Below are positions 19,490-31,760 of a stretch of DNA of 64,000 nt, one piece after another. The first letter of the stretch is position 1. Each line of letters starts with the position of its first letter. The translations under genes were made by a program, and so were the position numbers. Below the pieces are notes generated by a model. It saw only the letters and a program-made list of their open reading frames with translations. It made no database searches and was not told the DNA's origin. Location of the stretch: positions 46,322,490 through 46,386,489 of the forward strand of contig NC_090709.1 in NCBI RefSeq assembly GCF_040954835.1, written 5' to 3'. This DNA comes from Lepisosteus oculatus (taxonomy: Eukaryota; Chordata; Actinopteri; Semionotiformes; Lepisosteidae).

Positions 19490-19805
19490 TGTTGGACACA
19501 CCTGTCCACACTCTTACTGGACACACTGGACACACTCGCCTGTCCAGACTCTTACTGGATACACTGGACACACTCACCTGTCCAGACTCTTACTGGACAC
19601 ACTGGACAAACTCACCTGTCCACACTCACCTGTCCAGACTCTTACTGGACACACTCTCACTGGACACACTGTCCACACTCACCTGTCCAGACTCTCACTG
19701 GACACACTGTACACACTCACCTGTCCACACTCACTGGACACACTGTACACACTCACCTGTCCAGACTCTTACTGGACACACTGGACATACTCACCTGTCC
19801 AGGCG
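19490..19805 (+). repeat. Minisatellite in gene P intron 3
   Basis: Repeats of CACCTGTCCAGACTCTTACT and GGACACACTG between E3 and E4. Matching arrays are at 46,980-47,240 and 52,590-52,980 on the opposite strand. Confidence 0.9.
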
Positions 19806-20079
19806 TAGTCTCTGCTCCTCATCCCCCCTGCGTTGTGTCTCCCCCTCTCCCCGCTGGACAGAATCCTGTGGTGTCTTCGTGTCTCCCCGAGCTCGTCCAG
19901 AAGCTGGAGAGGAGTTCCCCTCGAGCCCCCCCTGCTGCCCGGGGCGGTGCCCCTGCCCCTGCCCCCGCCTGTCCTGCCCCCCATCGCCCGCCAGGCCCCG
20001 CCAGGCCCCGCCTGGGGCTCCCCGGTGCGGAGGGCAAGGAGAGAGGCGGAGATGTCTAACGAGGCAAGTGGGGCAGAGT

Positions 20080-20800
20080 CTGTCTGCCCATCTGTCCTTC
20101 TGTCCGTCTATCCTTCAGTCCATCTGTCCCTCTGTCCATCTGTCCTTTTCTCTGTCCTGTCCTTCTGTCCTTTTCTCTGTCCTTCTGTCCTTCTGTCTTT
20201 CTGTTCTTTTCTCTGTCCATCTGTCCTTCTGTCCATCTGTCTTTCTGTCCTTTTCTGTCTTTCTATCCATCACTCTATCCATCCTTTTCTCTGTCCATCT
20301 GTCCTTCTGTCCATCTGTCTTTCTGTCCTTTTCTCTGTCTTTTTGTCCTTTTCTCTGTCTTTTTGTCCATCTGTACTTCTCTCTTTCTGTCTTTCTGTCC
20401 TTCTGTCTGAGTCTCTCTTTTTCTCTGTGTCTGTCCCTCTCTCCCTGTCTCTCTCCCTGTGTCTTTCCATGTCTCCCTGCTCTCTATCTGTCCTGCGTTG
20501 TCCCAGCTGGGTCTCCCTCCCTCCTCTCTCTCTCCGTGTGTCTCCCTGCTCTCTGTCTGTCCAGCGTTGTCCCAGCTGGGTCTCTCTCCCTGTGTCTCTC
20601 CGTGTGTCTCCCTGCTCTCTGTCTGTCCTGCGTTGTCCCAGCTGGGTCTCTCTCCCTGTGTCTCTCCGTGTGTCTCCCTGTCTGTCTCTCTGTCTGTCCT
20701 GCGTTGTCCCAGCTGGGCCTGTCTCCTCTGCTCTCTGACTTCAGCTCTGTTCGCCGATGTCCCGCCAGCCCGTCTCTCTCTCAGCCTGTCTCTTGACTTG
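20080..20800 (+). repeat. Polypyrimidine repeats in gene P intron 4
   Basis: CTGTCCTTCTGTCC-type microsatellite to about 20,460, then about four ~65-bp units containing TGCGTTGTCCCAGCTGGGTC. Long open frames across it (including the 434-codon one starting at 19,492) are repeat artefacts. Confidence 0.9.
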
Positions 20801-21389
20801 CAGGATGAAGAGGAGGTGGAGACAGCTCCTTCGGCAGGAGAGAGGAAGGAGGTCAGTGCTGGTCCCACCCTGCCCCCTGTCCTGTCTGTGGTGGAGTTTT
20901 GCCGTCTTGTCTGTCCCTGGGTCTCAGTGTCTCTCTCTCTTTCAGCCCTGTCTGTCAGTGTCTCTCTCGTCCTGCTGTCTGCCTGTCCCTGCCTCTCTGT
21001 CTCTCTCTCTTTCAGCCCTGTCTGTCAGTGTCTCTCTCCTCCTCCTCTCTGTCCTCAGTGTGTCTCTCTCCTCCTCCTCTCTGTCCTGTGGTGTCCAGGC
21101 AGTGTGTCTCTCTCCTCCTCCTCCTCTCTGTCCTGTGGTGTCCAGTGGGTCAGTTTTAGTGGGCTACACCCAGGCTCACTCACTGCGAGTGTGATCTCAG
21201 CAGAGTCTCTGTGCTCTTGGGACACTTGACTCACCTGTCTCTCTCTTTCTCTCCCTGTGCTGTCCCTCTCCTGCCCCCTCTCTCCCTCTTTGGACTCCAG
21301 CTGGAGGAGGTCCAATCACCACCTCCTGTGAGACAGAAGAAAAAGAAGGTGGGTAATGCTCTGATCCTCTCTTTACTCCTGTCTAGTGT

Positions 21390-21905
21390 CCAGTCAGTGT
21401 CCAGTCAGTGTGTCTGTATGAACCCCTCTCTCTCTCAGTGTAGTGTTCATGTACTGGAGTGTCCAGTCAGTGTGTCTGTATGAACCCCTCTCTCTCTCAG
21501 TGTAGTGTTCATGTATTGGAGTGTCCAGTCAGTGTGTCTGTATGAACCCCTCTCTCTCTCATTGCAGTGTTCATGTACTGGAGTGTCCAGTCAGTGTGTG
21601 TGTATGAACCCCTCTCTCTCTCAGTGCAGTGTTCATGTCCTGGAGTGTCCAGTCAGTCTGTCTGTATGAACCCCTCTCTCTCAGTGCAGTGTTCATGTCC
21701 TGGAGTGTCCAGTCAGTGTGTCTGTATGAACCCCTCTCTCTGTCAGTGCAGTGTTCATGTACTGGAGTGTTCAGTCAGTGTGTCTTTATGAACCCCTCTC
21801 TCTCTCAGTGCAGTGTTCATGTACTGGAGTGTCCAGTCAGTGTGTGTGTATGAACCCCTCTCTCTCTCAGTGCAGTGTTCATGTACTGGAGTGTCCAGTC
21901 CGACT
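21390..21905 (+). repeat. 62-bp minisatellite in gene P intron 6
   Basis: About eight units with GTGTCTGTATGAACCCCTCT and TTCATGTACTGGAGTGTCCA. Three to four units remain in copies 4 and 6, one or two in copies 2 and 5. Confidence 0.9.
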
Positions 21906-22255
21906 CTTAACGTGACTCTCCTGTCTCTGCTTCAGAAGCGCCGATGCGTCTTTTTGATGTCCCTGAGCTGCGTGTCGGTGGAGACAGAAGATCAGGACGA
22001 GCCGATGGAGGTGGCGGAGACCGTAGCTCAGGAGAGGAAGAGCGAGGGAGAGGAGGAGCAGGCTGCCGGGAAGGACAAGAAGAGGAAGAGGAGGGGCAGG
22101 TGAGCAGACAGGGGGGTGCCGCCCGGTCATGTCTGTGATTCAAGGAGGAGTCTCCTCTCGCTGTTTGATGTCATGGTGACGTCTGTGTCTATGTCCCTCA
22201 CACCTGCAATAACAATATTCTTTCCAGGTTCCTTTCCTGGTTCTGTGCCTGCTAA

Positions 22256-23150
22256 GATCTGGACTGGACTGGAGCTGAGGGACACCAGACGACTGGACTG
22301 GAGCCTAGGGACACCAGACTGGACTGGACCGGAGCTGAGAGGCACTAGACTGGACTGGAGCTGAGGGACACCAGACTGTGCTGGACCGAAGCTGAGGGAC
22401 CCCAGTCTGGACTGAAGCTGAGGGACCCCAGACTGTGCTGGACCGAAGCTGAGGGACCCCAGTCTGTGCTGGACCGAAGCTGAGGGACTCCAGTCTGTGC
22501 TGGACTGAAGCTGAGAGACCCCAGACTGTGCTGGTCTGAAGCTGAGGGACCCCAGACTGGACTGCACTGGAGCTGAGGGACACCAGACTGGACTGGACTG
22601 GAGCTGAGGGGCCCCAGACTGGACTAGACTAGAGCTGAGAGGCCCCAGACTGGACTGGACCAATGCTGAGGGACCCCAGACTGTGCTGGACCGAAGCTGA
22701 GGGACCCCAGTCTGTGCTGGACCGAAGCTGAGGGACCCCAGACTGTGCTGGACCGAAGCTGAGGGACCCCAGACTGTGCTGGACCGAAGCTGAGGGACCC
22801 CAGACTGTGCTGGACTGAAGCTGAGGGACCCCAGTCTGTGCTGGGCCGAAGCTGAGGGACCCCAGTCTGTGCTGGGCCGAAGCTGAGGGACACCAGACTG
22901 TGCTGGACCGAAGCAGAGGGACCCCAGACTGTGCTGGACCAAAGCTGAGGGACCCCAGACTGTGCTGGACTGAAGCTGAGGGACCCCAGTCTGGACTGAA
23001 GCTGAGGGACCCCAGACTGGACTGGACCGAAGCTGAGGGACCCCAGTCTGGACTGCACTGGAGCTGAGGGACACCAGACTGGACTGGACTGGAGCTGAGG
23101 GACACCAGACTGTATTGGACTGGAGCTGAGGGACACCAGACTGGACTGGA
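22256..23150 (+). repeat. 31-bp minisatellite in the gene P 3' UTR, copy 3
   Basis: About 28 units of CTGGACCGAAGCTGAGGGAC-type sequence between the stop codon and the poly(A) signal. The 366-codon minus-strand frame through it arises because the array has few stops on that strand. Confidence 0.9.
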
Positions 23151-23226
23151 CTTTTGTAAAGCATCAATAAAATGTTTTTAACAAAAATCTGTTTAGCTTT
23201 TGGTTTTTTCCCTCCCCCCTCCCCCA

Positions 23227-23673
23227 AGGTTGCTGCTGGGAGAGGTGTTAGTGGGGCCAGCAGGGGGCGCTCTCACCCTGCGGTCTGTGTGGGTCCTGAT
23301 GCCCCAGTATAGTGACGGGGGACACTGGACTGTAAACAGGCGCCGTCCTTCGGATGAGACGTCAAACCGAGGTCCTGACTCTCTGTGCTCATTAACAATC
23401 CCGGGGTGTCTCTGGAGAAGAGTAGGGGTGTTACCCCAGTGTCCTGGCCTGATTCCCCCCCTGGTCTTGACCCATCATGGCCTCCTTATCACCCCCCCCT
23501 CTCTGAACTGGCTCCATCCCTCTGCTCACCTCCCCACTGAGAGCTGCTGTGTGCTGAGCGGACTGGAGCATCATCCAGGTGGGGGCTGCACACTGGGGGG
23601 ACTGGAGGGGATCACCCTGTCCTGGGAAGAGCTCTGAGGGGAGGGTCCAGACTTATTAATTATTATTATTATT
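23227..23673 (+). mobile_element. 5S-derived SINE, 5' truncated, after gene P copy 3
   Basis: Same truncation point in the head as the copy at 391, followed by the same flank. Confirms that copies 1 and 3 of the gene P end are sister duplicates. Confidence 0.75.
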
Positions 23674-24154
23674 CGTGCTGCACTGGGCTTCAGTCCTGGC
23701 AGTGAGAGGGGGACTCTGTGATCAGTACAGATACTTATGACTGTATAATAATACACGATAGAAATGGAAACAGGGTAGCGCTGTAGTCTCTTCGAAACGT
23801 TTTGAACTGCCAGAAGAAATTTTCACAACCCGGACTCGTGAAGGTACAGGTCTTCTCCCCGCTCGTCACGTTCTCTGCCGCCGCCACCACCGCCACCACC
23901 GGCGTCGGGCCGCGGGCCTCACCTGGAGGCAACACACCGGCTTCTTTTAACAGATCACCTCGGGAATCGGGAACAACGGAGCTGTGTGCGGCCGTCTGTA
24001 CGGAGGGGTTCAGCGCGGGGGGGCTCCGGGCTCGGTTCTGGACCCGGGGGGGGGGGGGGACTGTCTGTGTGGAGTCTGCATGGTCTCCCTGTGTTCTCCG
24101 GGTCCAAAGACAGGCTTTTGGGCTAATTGGCTTCTGGGAAAACTGGCCCTGGTG
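23674..24154. other. SINE flank and GC-rich unique stretch
   Basis: To about 23,855 it repeats 839-1020. Then a CG-rich piece (CGCCGCCACCACCGCC region) unique to this copy replaces the rest, including a G-run at 24,047. No gene is supported. Confidence 0.5.
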
Positions 24155-25312
24155 TCTGTGTGTCCTGTGATGGACTGATGTCCTGTCCAGGGTGTGTGAG
24201 TGTGTGTGTGTGTGTGTGTCCTGTGAGGGACTGGTGTCCTGTCCAGGGTGTGTGAGTGTGTGTGTGTGTCCTGTGAGGGACTGGTGTCCTATCCAGGTTG
24301 TGTGTGTGTGTCCTGTGAGGGACTGGTGTCCTGTCCAGGGTGTGTGAGTGTGTCCTGTGAGGGACTGGTGTCCTGTCCAGGGTGTGTGTGAGTGTGTGTG
24401 TGTGTGTCTTGTGATGGACTGGTGTCCTATCCAGGGTGTGTGAGTGAGTGTGTGTGTGTCCTGTGATGGACTGGTGTCCTGTCCAGGGTGTATGAGTGTG
24501 TGTGTCTGTGTGTCCTTTGATGGACTGGTGTCCTGTCCAGGGTGTGTGAGTGAGTGTGTGTGTGTCCTCTGATGGACTGGTGTACTGTCCAGGGTGTGTG
24601 AGTGAGTGTGTGTGTGTCCTGTGATGGACTGGTGTCCTGTCCAGGGTGTGTGAGTGTGTGTGTCTGTGTGTCCTGTGATGGACTGGTGTCCTATCCAGGG
24701 TGTGTGTGTGTCCTGTGAGGGACTGGTGTCCTGTCAAGGGTGTGTGAGTGTGTGTGTGTGTCTCTTGATGGACTGGTGTCCTATCCAGGGTGTGTGTGTG
24801 TCCTGTGATGGACTGGTGTGCTGTCCAGGGTGTGTGAGTGAGTGTCTGTGTGTCCTGTGATGGACTGGTGTCCTGTCCAGGGTGTGTGAGTGTGTGTGTC
24901 TGTGTGTCCTGTGAGGGACTGGTGTCCTATCCAGGTTGTGTGTGTGTGTCCTGTGAGGGACTGGTGTCCTGTCCAGGGTGTGTGAGTGAGTGTGTGTGTG
25001 TGTATCCTGTGAGGGACTGGTGTCCTATCCAGGGTGTGTGTGTGTCCTGTGAGGGACTGGTGTCCTGTCCAGGGTGTTTGAGTGAGTGTGTGTGTGTCCT
25101 GTGATGGACTGGTGTCATGTCCAGGGTGTGTGAGTGTGTGTGTCTGTGTGTCTTGTGATGGACTGGTGTTTTATCCAGGGTGTGTGTGTGTCCTGTGATG
25201 GACTGGTGTCCTGTCCAGGGTGTGTGAGTGAGTGTGTGTGTGTCCTGTGATGGACTGGTGTCCTGTCCAGGGTGTGTGAGTGTGTATGTCTGTGTGTCCT
25301 GTGATGGACAGA
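24155..25312 (+). repeat. 50-bp minisatellite, block B
   Basis: Same unit as 1131-4864 but only about 1.15 kb and without the 618/990 higher-order pattern. Confidence 0.95.
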
Positions 25313-25399
25313 TGGTACCCAGCCTGGACACCCATGAGACACTGGCTTCCTCAGAAGACTCTCACGGAGGGCACACTGTCCCTAACCCGGGTCCAGAAG

Positions 25400-25562
25400 A
25401 AACTACAGTGATCTATAATTCCTGCGCCTCGGACAGGTTTATGACGTCTATGTCCGGCGCCCGCGCCCGCGGACCGGCGGTTCGGCGTCGCGCTCCGCAG
25501 CTCGAGCTTCGGTGCGAGGCAGGGCGGGAGGTGTCGATGTGGCCTCGGCGCCATCTTTGCTG
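25400..25562 (+). promoter_or_regulatory. Gene Q CpG-rich promoter and first exon, copy B
   Basis: Same block as 4950-5119, including the YY1-type GCGCCATCTTTG and a GTGAGT donor after 25,562. A small indel (GAGGTGTCG versus GAGGGAGTCG) fits a non-coding exon. Confidence 0.55.
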
Positions 25563-26645
25563 GTGAGTCAATTGTGACCGTTGCGGTACAATAAACCATT
25601 AATAAACCTTTTCCCACCCCGACCAGTATTTCTTTCGTGGCCCACGTCCCTTACAATCGACAAACTATAAAAAAACAGTAGGCCTTCGCAACATTACACG
25701 CCGTTTTTTATTTTAAACGTCCGTTAGATACGCAGGTGGTTTGATACCTGTCTTAACCTCGCCGGCGTCTTTATACCGGCAAGTGAATTTTATTTGGGGT
25801 CCCTCAGAATTGTGACAGAAATGTCAGTGAACCACAATAAAAAACGAAACTTTTTTTTAAAGGCGATCAATGGATTTTAAGAGTAACCGTGTAGCGACTG
25901 ACGTAAGGAAAAAAAAGTTGTCTTTCCCTACGAAGACGTTTTGGTACAGAACTTTCTTTAAATATCAGTTGTGCATAGCGTTTTACAAAAAGTTGATGAT
26001 GATCTTGGAGAGAATTGCAAAGGAAAATTGAGATAACTACCAAAACATTACGTGTGAAACGACAGGACAGAACTTTGAACCCACAAAGAAACAAAGGTAT
26101 GAAATATTGCCTCGTCATGGGGGGTTGATAATTGTAATAAGTGTTCCTAATTTTCGTAAAGAAATGTATATTATGGGAGTCACACGTGAAATTTAGTGTA
26201 TATACGTTTCATATTGTGCATATATACGGGGTTAAAAAGTGGAATGAGTATGATTATAAACTCGTGTGTCCTATAATCAGATAATTTTTGAACAAGCTTT
26301 GATTAGACAGGTGAAAAACAACACCAGATCCTTTTTTTAAATATATTCTCACGTCTGAATATCAGCTTCTCCCCTCTGGCCAACATTTCAGGGCTCCCAG
26401 ATGTAGATCCCAAATTGAAACAAATATTCATTTGTTACCCTTATTAAAACAGTTAATAGAAGTGAGTGACCAGGGTAAATAAAGGTGGGTCAGTGTAAAC
26501 TGTTTATTCTGGACCAGACTTCGTCATGTGTGATATGTCATGACTTCTTATATTAAGTTTTATCTTTATATTTAGTTATACATGTGTAATAGATGCGATG
26601 TGTCCATAAAAAGGTTTCTCCAGGGGAAAATCAAGTTGGTTTTAA
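25563..26645. other. Gene Q intron, copy B, shared part
   Basis: Matches 5120-6190 with few differences and holds no recognisable gene. Confidence 0.4.
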
Positions 26646-27095
26646 AAAATGCATTGGTTACCTATCAGGTTTCGAGTCAACTTCAAAATCCTCATCCTCA
26701 TTCAGTACCTACAGTATATGGCTTATTATCTGTCTACTCCCCACCTTTGTCCGTCTGACTCTGGTCTTCTAGCTGTCCTCAAGAACATCTACATTCTGTG
26801 GGTGACAGGGTCTTCTCTAGCTGCACCCCAGAGCTCTCAATTTGTATTCCCAGTGATATCAGTCACGTACCCTGAGTGCATTTAAATCTAACCTCACAAC
26901 CTTTCTTTTCAGAAGACTTAGTGTCTGTATCTGCTTCTTTTTCTAATTTTGGTAGCACCTCTAACTGCTTGTCTTTCTTATATGTATTTACTTTGTAATC
27001 TATGGTCCTTTTATCTGTTTTTATATCTACTGTATTGCTTTGAGATGCCACCTTTAAAGGTGATATATAAAATAAAGTTTTTTATTATTGTTATA
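26646..27095 (+). mobile_element. L2-type LINE 3' fragment
   Basis: The frame from 26,649 reads HWLPIRFRVNFKILILIQYL and later SSLAAPQSSQF, the typical end of L2-clade ORF2 (LHWLP...RI.FKILLL, then ..A P.LWN). It ends in the L2-like tail TTGAGATGCCACCTTTAAAG and an ATT repeat near 27,080. It is 5' truncated, so no reverse transcriptase core is present. Present only in block B. Confidence 0.75.
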
Positions 27096-28885
27096 GAGAA
27101 ACATGATCATTTTTCCCTGGTCCAGATAAAAAGATCTAAAGCATACTAGTTTGTCACTCTTCTCATTCCCTTTGCTAAATAACTTTTCATACTAATCTGA
27201 TCAATCTAACTGCCTGTTTTCTGTGCTTTCTCTATCCTGCTAGATTTGCAATTATTCTGAACATTTTCTTCTTGAAATAACTCATTTCTAAATACCTTTT
27301 TTCACTGTTAACATCTTGGAGCAAAGCTGCGACAAAATATACACTTAGCACAGTTCATCCTGCTACCAACATTGAATAACAAAATCTTAAGATTTCTATA
27401 TTTATGTCTTTATTTAGTGGTTTCATTTGTGACAAAGGCTAAACTTTCTTGGAAAAATGTCTTTTATGTGTTGCAGAAAAAACTGACTTGCTTTAACAAA
27501 GTATGTTTACAAATCCTTTCACCTGGCAATCTACCTGAATGCCCAACTATCTGAGAAGCCCTCCATGAAACCATGGTTGCTATTAATTCATTTAGGGCTT
27601 ATTGACAGAATTGCTGTTTTTTATGCATGCTAATTTTCTGATTCCTCACTCTGTTTCATGTTTATAGACAAGACTTTATTGATCGTGAAGGGAAATTGAT
27701 GTACATGATGAACATGTTTGCATGTTCTTTTGTAACATAAACCTTTTTGTGATTTTTTTTTGTATATCTAAGCAAGTGTTCCTGCATCCCTCTTCTGCAC
27801 TTTAGTCATGGCTTTTTTTCTGTTTGCTTATTTCAAAGCAACACCTGCTCCATTTCTAAAACTTTTTACTCATGTGCATTTTTGTATTTTTTACACCTCT
27901 AGCACTTTAACATCCTGAATTTTCATTTGCCTTAATTTGTAGAATGAACTTGAGTTTTAGCCTAAAGAAGTTTTCATTATCTTTTGTTTCTTGTCCTACA
28001 ACTGTTATTATTGATCACCGAATTATTGTTCTTGACATGACTTCATTCAGCCTTTCCTGAACGTCTATGACAGGCAGAGAGAGTGCTGTTTCTGGTGCGA
28101 TCTTTTGCAGCTGACATTTCACTGTTTTAAACAAACAAGAAATTAGATTGCTCATAGATCACTTATCCTATATAAACACAGCGTAATTGCCCTCCGAAAA
28201 TCCTCTTTTTCTTGTTCGTTTTAGAGACCTTGATCGAAACTGATTTTAGATGTCAGAAAGGATTTCTTTTCTCTGTATTTCCTACATTGCTTTGTCGAGA
28301 TTTTAACTTTATATCTAACTTTATATCTAGGCTCAGATTTCAACTATAAATCGTACAGTAATTAATAGCAGTAAATACTGATGTTTTGCGCCCTCTTACC
28401 ACAAAAATATATATGTTTTGTAGCTGGGATGAACTTTATTTCGTACGCGTAGCTACTGCGATTCGGACACGGACGGTTAAACATGGCGGCAAATCAGACA
28501 CCCAGAGAGGGGGGGGGCGTCTTCTCGCCTCTATAACTAAAATGCCAAATAGGAGTGGCTTAAGCGACATACACAGTCGTGTAACTGACAGTTTGAGGTA
28601 GCCTATCGTGTAAATTTCGCTTTGTTGCTGATAGGTTAAGCTTTCGAAACTCTGCCCCAAAGTCATGTGACTGATTTTTCGCCCTGTGTCGTTGGTTAAA
28701 CGCAATGATCACAAGCACCACCATGGTAACTGGGATGTGTAGTTTTTAATTCCGTTTGAATTATAACTGTACGTACTGTCTTCGTATTTAGCCAGGGCTT
28801 TAAAGAGAGGGCGCGCCAAAATTTTTCGGTGCCGTCGTCTCCGCTTTAAAAGTACCCCCGTCGCGGAAGAATTCGATCTCGGGAC
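27096..28885. other. Unique AT-rich insert of block B
   Basis: No confident gene. 27,385-27,600 and 28,120-28,360 recur at 34,690-34,825 and 34,170-34,265, so they belong to older dispersed repeats. A CG-rich end (28,440-28,900) with AACATGGCGGC could be an old promoter. Confidence 0.4.
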
Positions 28886-29020
28886 GTTAGCCCAGCGTAC
28901 CCCTAGTGCAGGGTTAGAGGTGTGGAATAATGTTGTGACTATTGCTTCATCAATAACATGCTGATTGCATGTTTCTAGATGGGTATAACAGAGATCTCAA
29001 CTACTGAGGGGCCTTACTAA

Positions 29021-29470
29021 TAATTGCTTACACTTATATAGCGCTTTTCTGGACACTCCACTCAAAGCGCTGCACAGGGAACGGGGAATCCCACTACCGC
29101 CACCAATGTACAGCCCCCACCTGGATGATGCGACGGCAGCCATAGTGCGCCAGAACGCTCCCCACACACCAGCTCTCAGTGGGGAGGAGAGCAGAGGGAT
29201 GAAGCCAGTTCAGAGAGGGGGGTTATTAGGAGGCCATGATTGGTAAGGGCCAATGGGAAATTTGGCCAGGACGCCTGGGTTACACCCCTACTCTTTTTGA
29301 GAGACGCCCTGGGATTTTTAATGACCACAGAGAGTCAGGACCTCGGTTTTACATCTCATCCGAAGGACGGCGCCTCTTTACAGTATAGTGTCCCCCGTCA
29401 CTATACTGGGGTATCAGACCGCAGGGTGAGCGCCCCCCTGCTGACCCACTAACACCTCTTCCACCTCTTA
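29021..29470 (-). mobile_element. SINE, second subfamily, copy B
   Basis: Orthologous position to 6510-6960, same orientation relative to the gene Q exons. Confidence 0.8.
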
Positions 29471-29756
29471 TTAGCCAGTGAAAAATGGTAGCTTCCTCAG
29501 AGACACCGCAGGAAGACTCCTCTCCTGAAACAGTGTCAATACTGCACGTGATCCCCCTCTCTCCCTTGCGTCCCTCTCCCACCCCGTCTCCACCTGTGTA
29601 GCTGCCCCCCCTGGTCACTCCTCCTCGCTGTGCAGGGGGGGTCCCAGCCTACTCGTCCTCTGGCCAGGAGCCCTCAGCCAAGCGGGTTCAGCCAGATCAT
29701 CACTCCATGATCCTTTCAGTATGCTAAATTCCTGGTGTTGTTTTTTTTCTCCCCAG

Positions 29757-29830
29757 AAAACTGACTGTCCACCCCACCTCTGCGCTAAGTGGACGATGAA
29801 GTCAGGTTCCAGTGTGCCTGGTGTTTACAG
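29757..29830 (+). CDS. Gene Q candidate exon 2, copy B
   Basis: 74 bp with the same acceptor and donor as 7328-7401 and only two or three substitutions. Coding status is uncertain for the reasons given for copy A. Confidence 0.35.
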
Positions 29831-30339
29831 GTAATACTTCAGACTGGTCGGTCTCACCTCAGGGTGTCTGGGCGTTTGATATTATACAGTTGCAATGCTG
29901 AGGCCTGTGACTGTGATGCTGTAAGGCTACAGGAGTTTCTCTGGAGATCCTGAGTGATTTCCGGCGTTCGTGCGGAAACACAGCCCCACCCTCCCGCAGT
30001 GTCCAGTCCGCAGATTTTCCTGGAGACGTGGCCTAGCCGATGGGCGACCCCGCCAGCGAGAGACTAGCTGAGGCAGGATGTTCTGTACAGTTCAGTTAAT
30101 TAGACGCGCACAGATGTTGAGCTCATCGTCCTTTTAATTGTGCCATCTATGCTAACTGTAGCCGAGATCGAACTATCAAGGTGACAGATCAATAATTTTA
30201 AATTAAATAGATGCATGATATTGCTAGCGCTGATGCAAGAGGCAAGTCAGAGGAACTGAACACAGAATGGATAGGAGTCGCAGTGAGTGAGAGAGGAATG
30301 AGCTAAATTATTTAAGAGGATTAAAACACTGAAGAACAG

Positions 30340-30660
30340 GAGACACAGTGAGAGAGAGGAGATCACAGGAAATACCTCAGTAACAAACATACTAACACAC
30401 AGGACAGGAGACACAGTGAGAGAGAGAGGAGATCACAGAGAATCCCTCAGTAACAAACCCACAGGACAGGAGACACAGCGAGAGAGAGGAGATCACAGAG
30501 AATCCCTCAGTAACAAACACACAGGACAGGAGACACAGCGAGAGAGAGGAGATCACAGGGAATCCCTCAGTAACAAACCCACAGGACAGGAGACACAGCG
30601 AGAGAGAGGAGATCACAGGAAATACCTCAATTTTAAGTGCAGACAACCGGACAGGAGACA
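30340..30660. repeat. 60-bp minisatellite, about 5 units, copy B
   Basis: Same unit as 7901-8110, with two more copies. Confidence 0.85.
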
Positions 30661-30800
30661 GAGTGAGGAAGAGTAAATGAAACACAGTAGGATTGATAGG
30701 AGACGGGTTATGAAGAGATGGGACACACAGAGATGGAGAGAAGGGAGGCGACAGTTGAACTCGCTGGCTGAGTTAATTGACGCTGCTGTTTCTTTGGCAG

Positions 30801-30872
30801 ATGAAGTCGGGGCTTCAGAGTTTCGCTGACGTGGCAGAACCGTCCCAGCTCGGTCTCCTCCCATTCCTGCAG
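30801..30872 (+). pseudogene. Gene Q candidate exon 3, copy B (one-base insertion)
   Basis: 72 bp instead of 71: GGGGCTTCAGAG replaces GGGGTCCAGAG. The frame open in copies A and A' is broken, so if this exon is coding, block B is inactivated here. Confidence 0.4.
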
Positions 30873-31287
30873 GTCAGTGCCCCTTCAGTCAGACCCTGTG
30901 TTCGGGGAGACACACAGGGAAGTCGCACACTGTGACAAAAGGCTCTAGAGACATCGCCGAACCACAGAATAGCTCCAGAGCATTTGTGCACCTTTTGGAA
31001 TTCTTCACGTATAGTGAAAGGTGAAAATAAAACCAAGAATGGGTGACGCGTCTTTACACAGAGGCGGGTTGGGAACAAGCTGCCCAGCCTTGTTGTTGAT
31101 GCCGATACCCTGGCTTCTCTCCAGATACAGGTGGATTAAATCATGGGTCCAATTAATCACTAACTACCAGACAGGCTTGAAAAACCGAATGGCGTTCTCT
31201 CGTTTTTAACCTTTCTTCAATTCTTAGAAAACCTGCACGCAGAAAAAAAATAATTTGCATTTTTTTTACTGTCAGGTCTGTGGGTAT

Positions 31288-31475
31288 TTAAATCTGACTA
31301 GAATGTGTATTGTTCAAAATCTTTTGTTCACTATCAGTGTTGTTGTTTTTAGTGTCATTCTCATTACTCCTGTGGGTTTTATACTGTGGTAAAGAGTTAA
31401 AAAAGTCCTCACTTTGTGCTGCTCTCGGTTTGTTGACGGTGGCGTACTCCACATCACTGTTGGGTAGTGTGATGT
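31288..31475 (-). CDS. ITIM receptor tail, last coding exon, copy B
   Basis: Same exon as 8740-8927 with VEYATV, KPRAAQSEDFF and a TAA end. Three amino-acid differences in the polar end. It is still open. Confidence 0.6.
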
Positions 31476-31760
31476 CTGTAGAGAACAGGATACGGGTCAA
31501 TACTTATGTTAACTTATACTATACAGGATAAGACTTACATTAACACCATACTGAACAACAGGGCTCACTGTTCACACGCGTATTGACACTGTACAGACGA
31601 CAGGACTCACTGTTCACGCTTGTATTCACGCTGTACACAACAGCAGGACTCACTATTATTACAAATGTTCACACTTGTGTTAAAACTGGACAGAGCAGCA
31701 AGAAGTTATCATGATGTTTTATTTCTGCTAGTTTAATAGATAGAAGTAAAAGATCCTCAC

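Larger units (their letters stand above)
17867..23171 (+). pseudogene. Gene P copy 3: E1-E8, the most complete exon set, broken in E4
   Basis: Coding exons: E1 17,867-17,936 (ATG 17,871; MDRQRCRTAVRGRS), E2 18,174-18,242, E3 19,380-19,472, E4 19,862-20,063, E5 20,804-20,851, E6 21,301-21,348 (LEEVQSPPPVRQKKKK), E7 21,936-22,099, E8 from 22,228 with stop 22,253-22,255 and AATAAA at 23,166. All boundaries except E7/E8 are phase 0, and every acceptor is AG. E4 is 202 bp instead of 357 bp in copy 5: an internal deletion after LVQKLER shifts frame and meets TAA at 20,057. The predicted product has an Arg-rich start, a Pro-rich middle, acidic stretches and DKKRKRR, suggesting a nuclear protein. I do not recognise it. 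Confidence 0.7.
14760..23673 (+). repeat. Inner inverted repeat, left arm
   Basis: SINE, promoter, gene P copy 3 and its SINE are matched in reverse by 42,974-50,560 (SINE, copy 4, promoter, SINE). Tandem arrays differ strongly in length between the arms. Confidence 0.85.

Noticed and set aside
19492..20796. 434-codon plus-strand frame
   Set aside because: It runs through two intronic tandem repeats and reads gene P exon 4 out of its proper frame.
22127..23227. 366-codon minus-strand open frame with SxGVPQL repeats
   Set aside because: It lies wholly in the 3' UTR minisatellite of gene P, the period creates few stops on that strand, and no splice or start context supports it.
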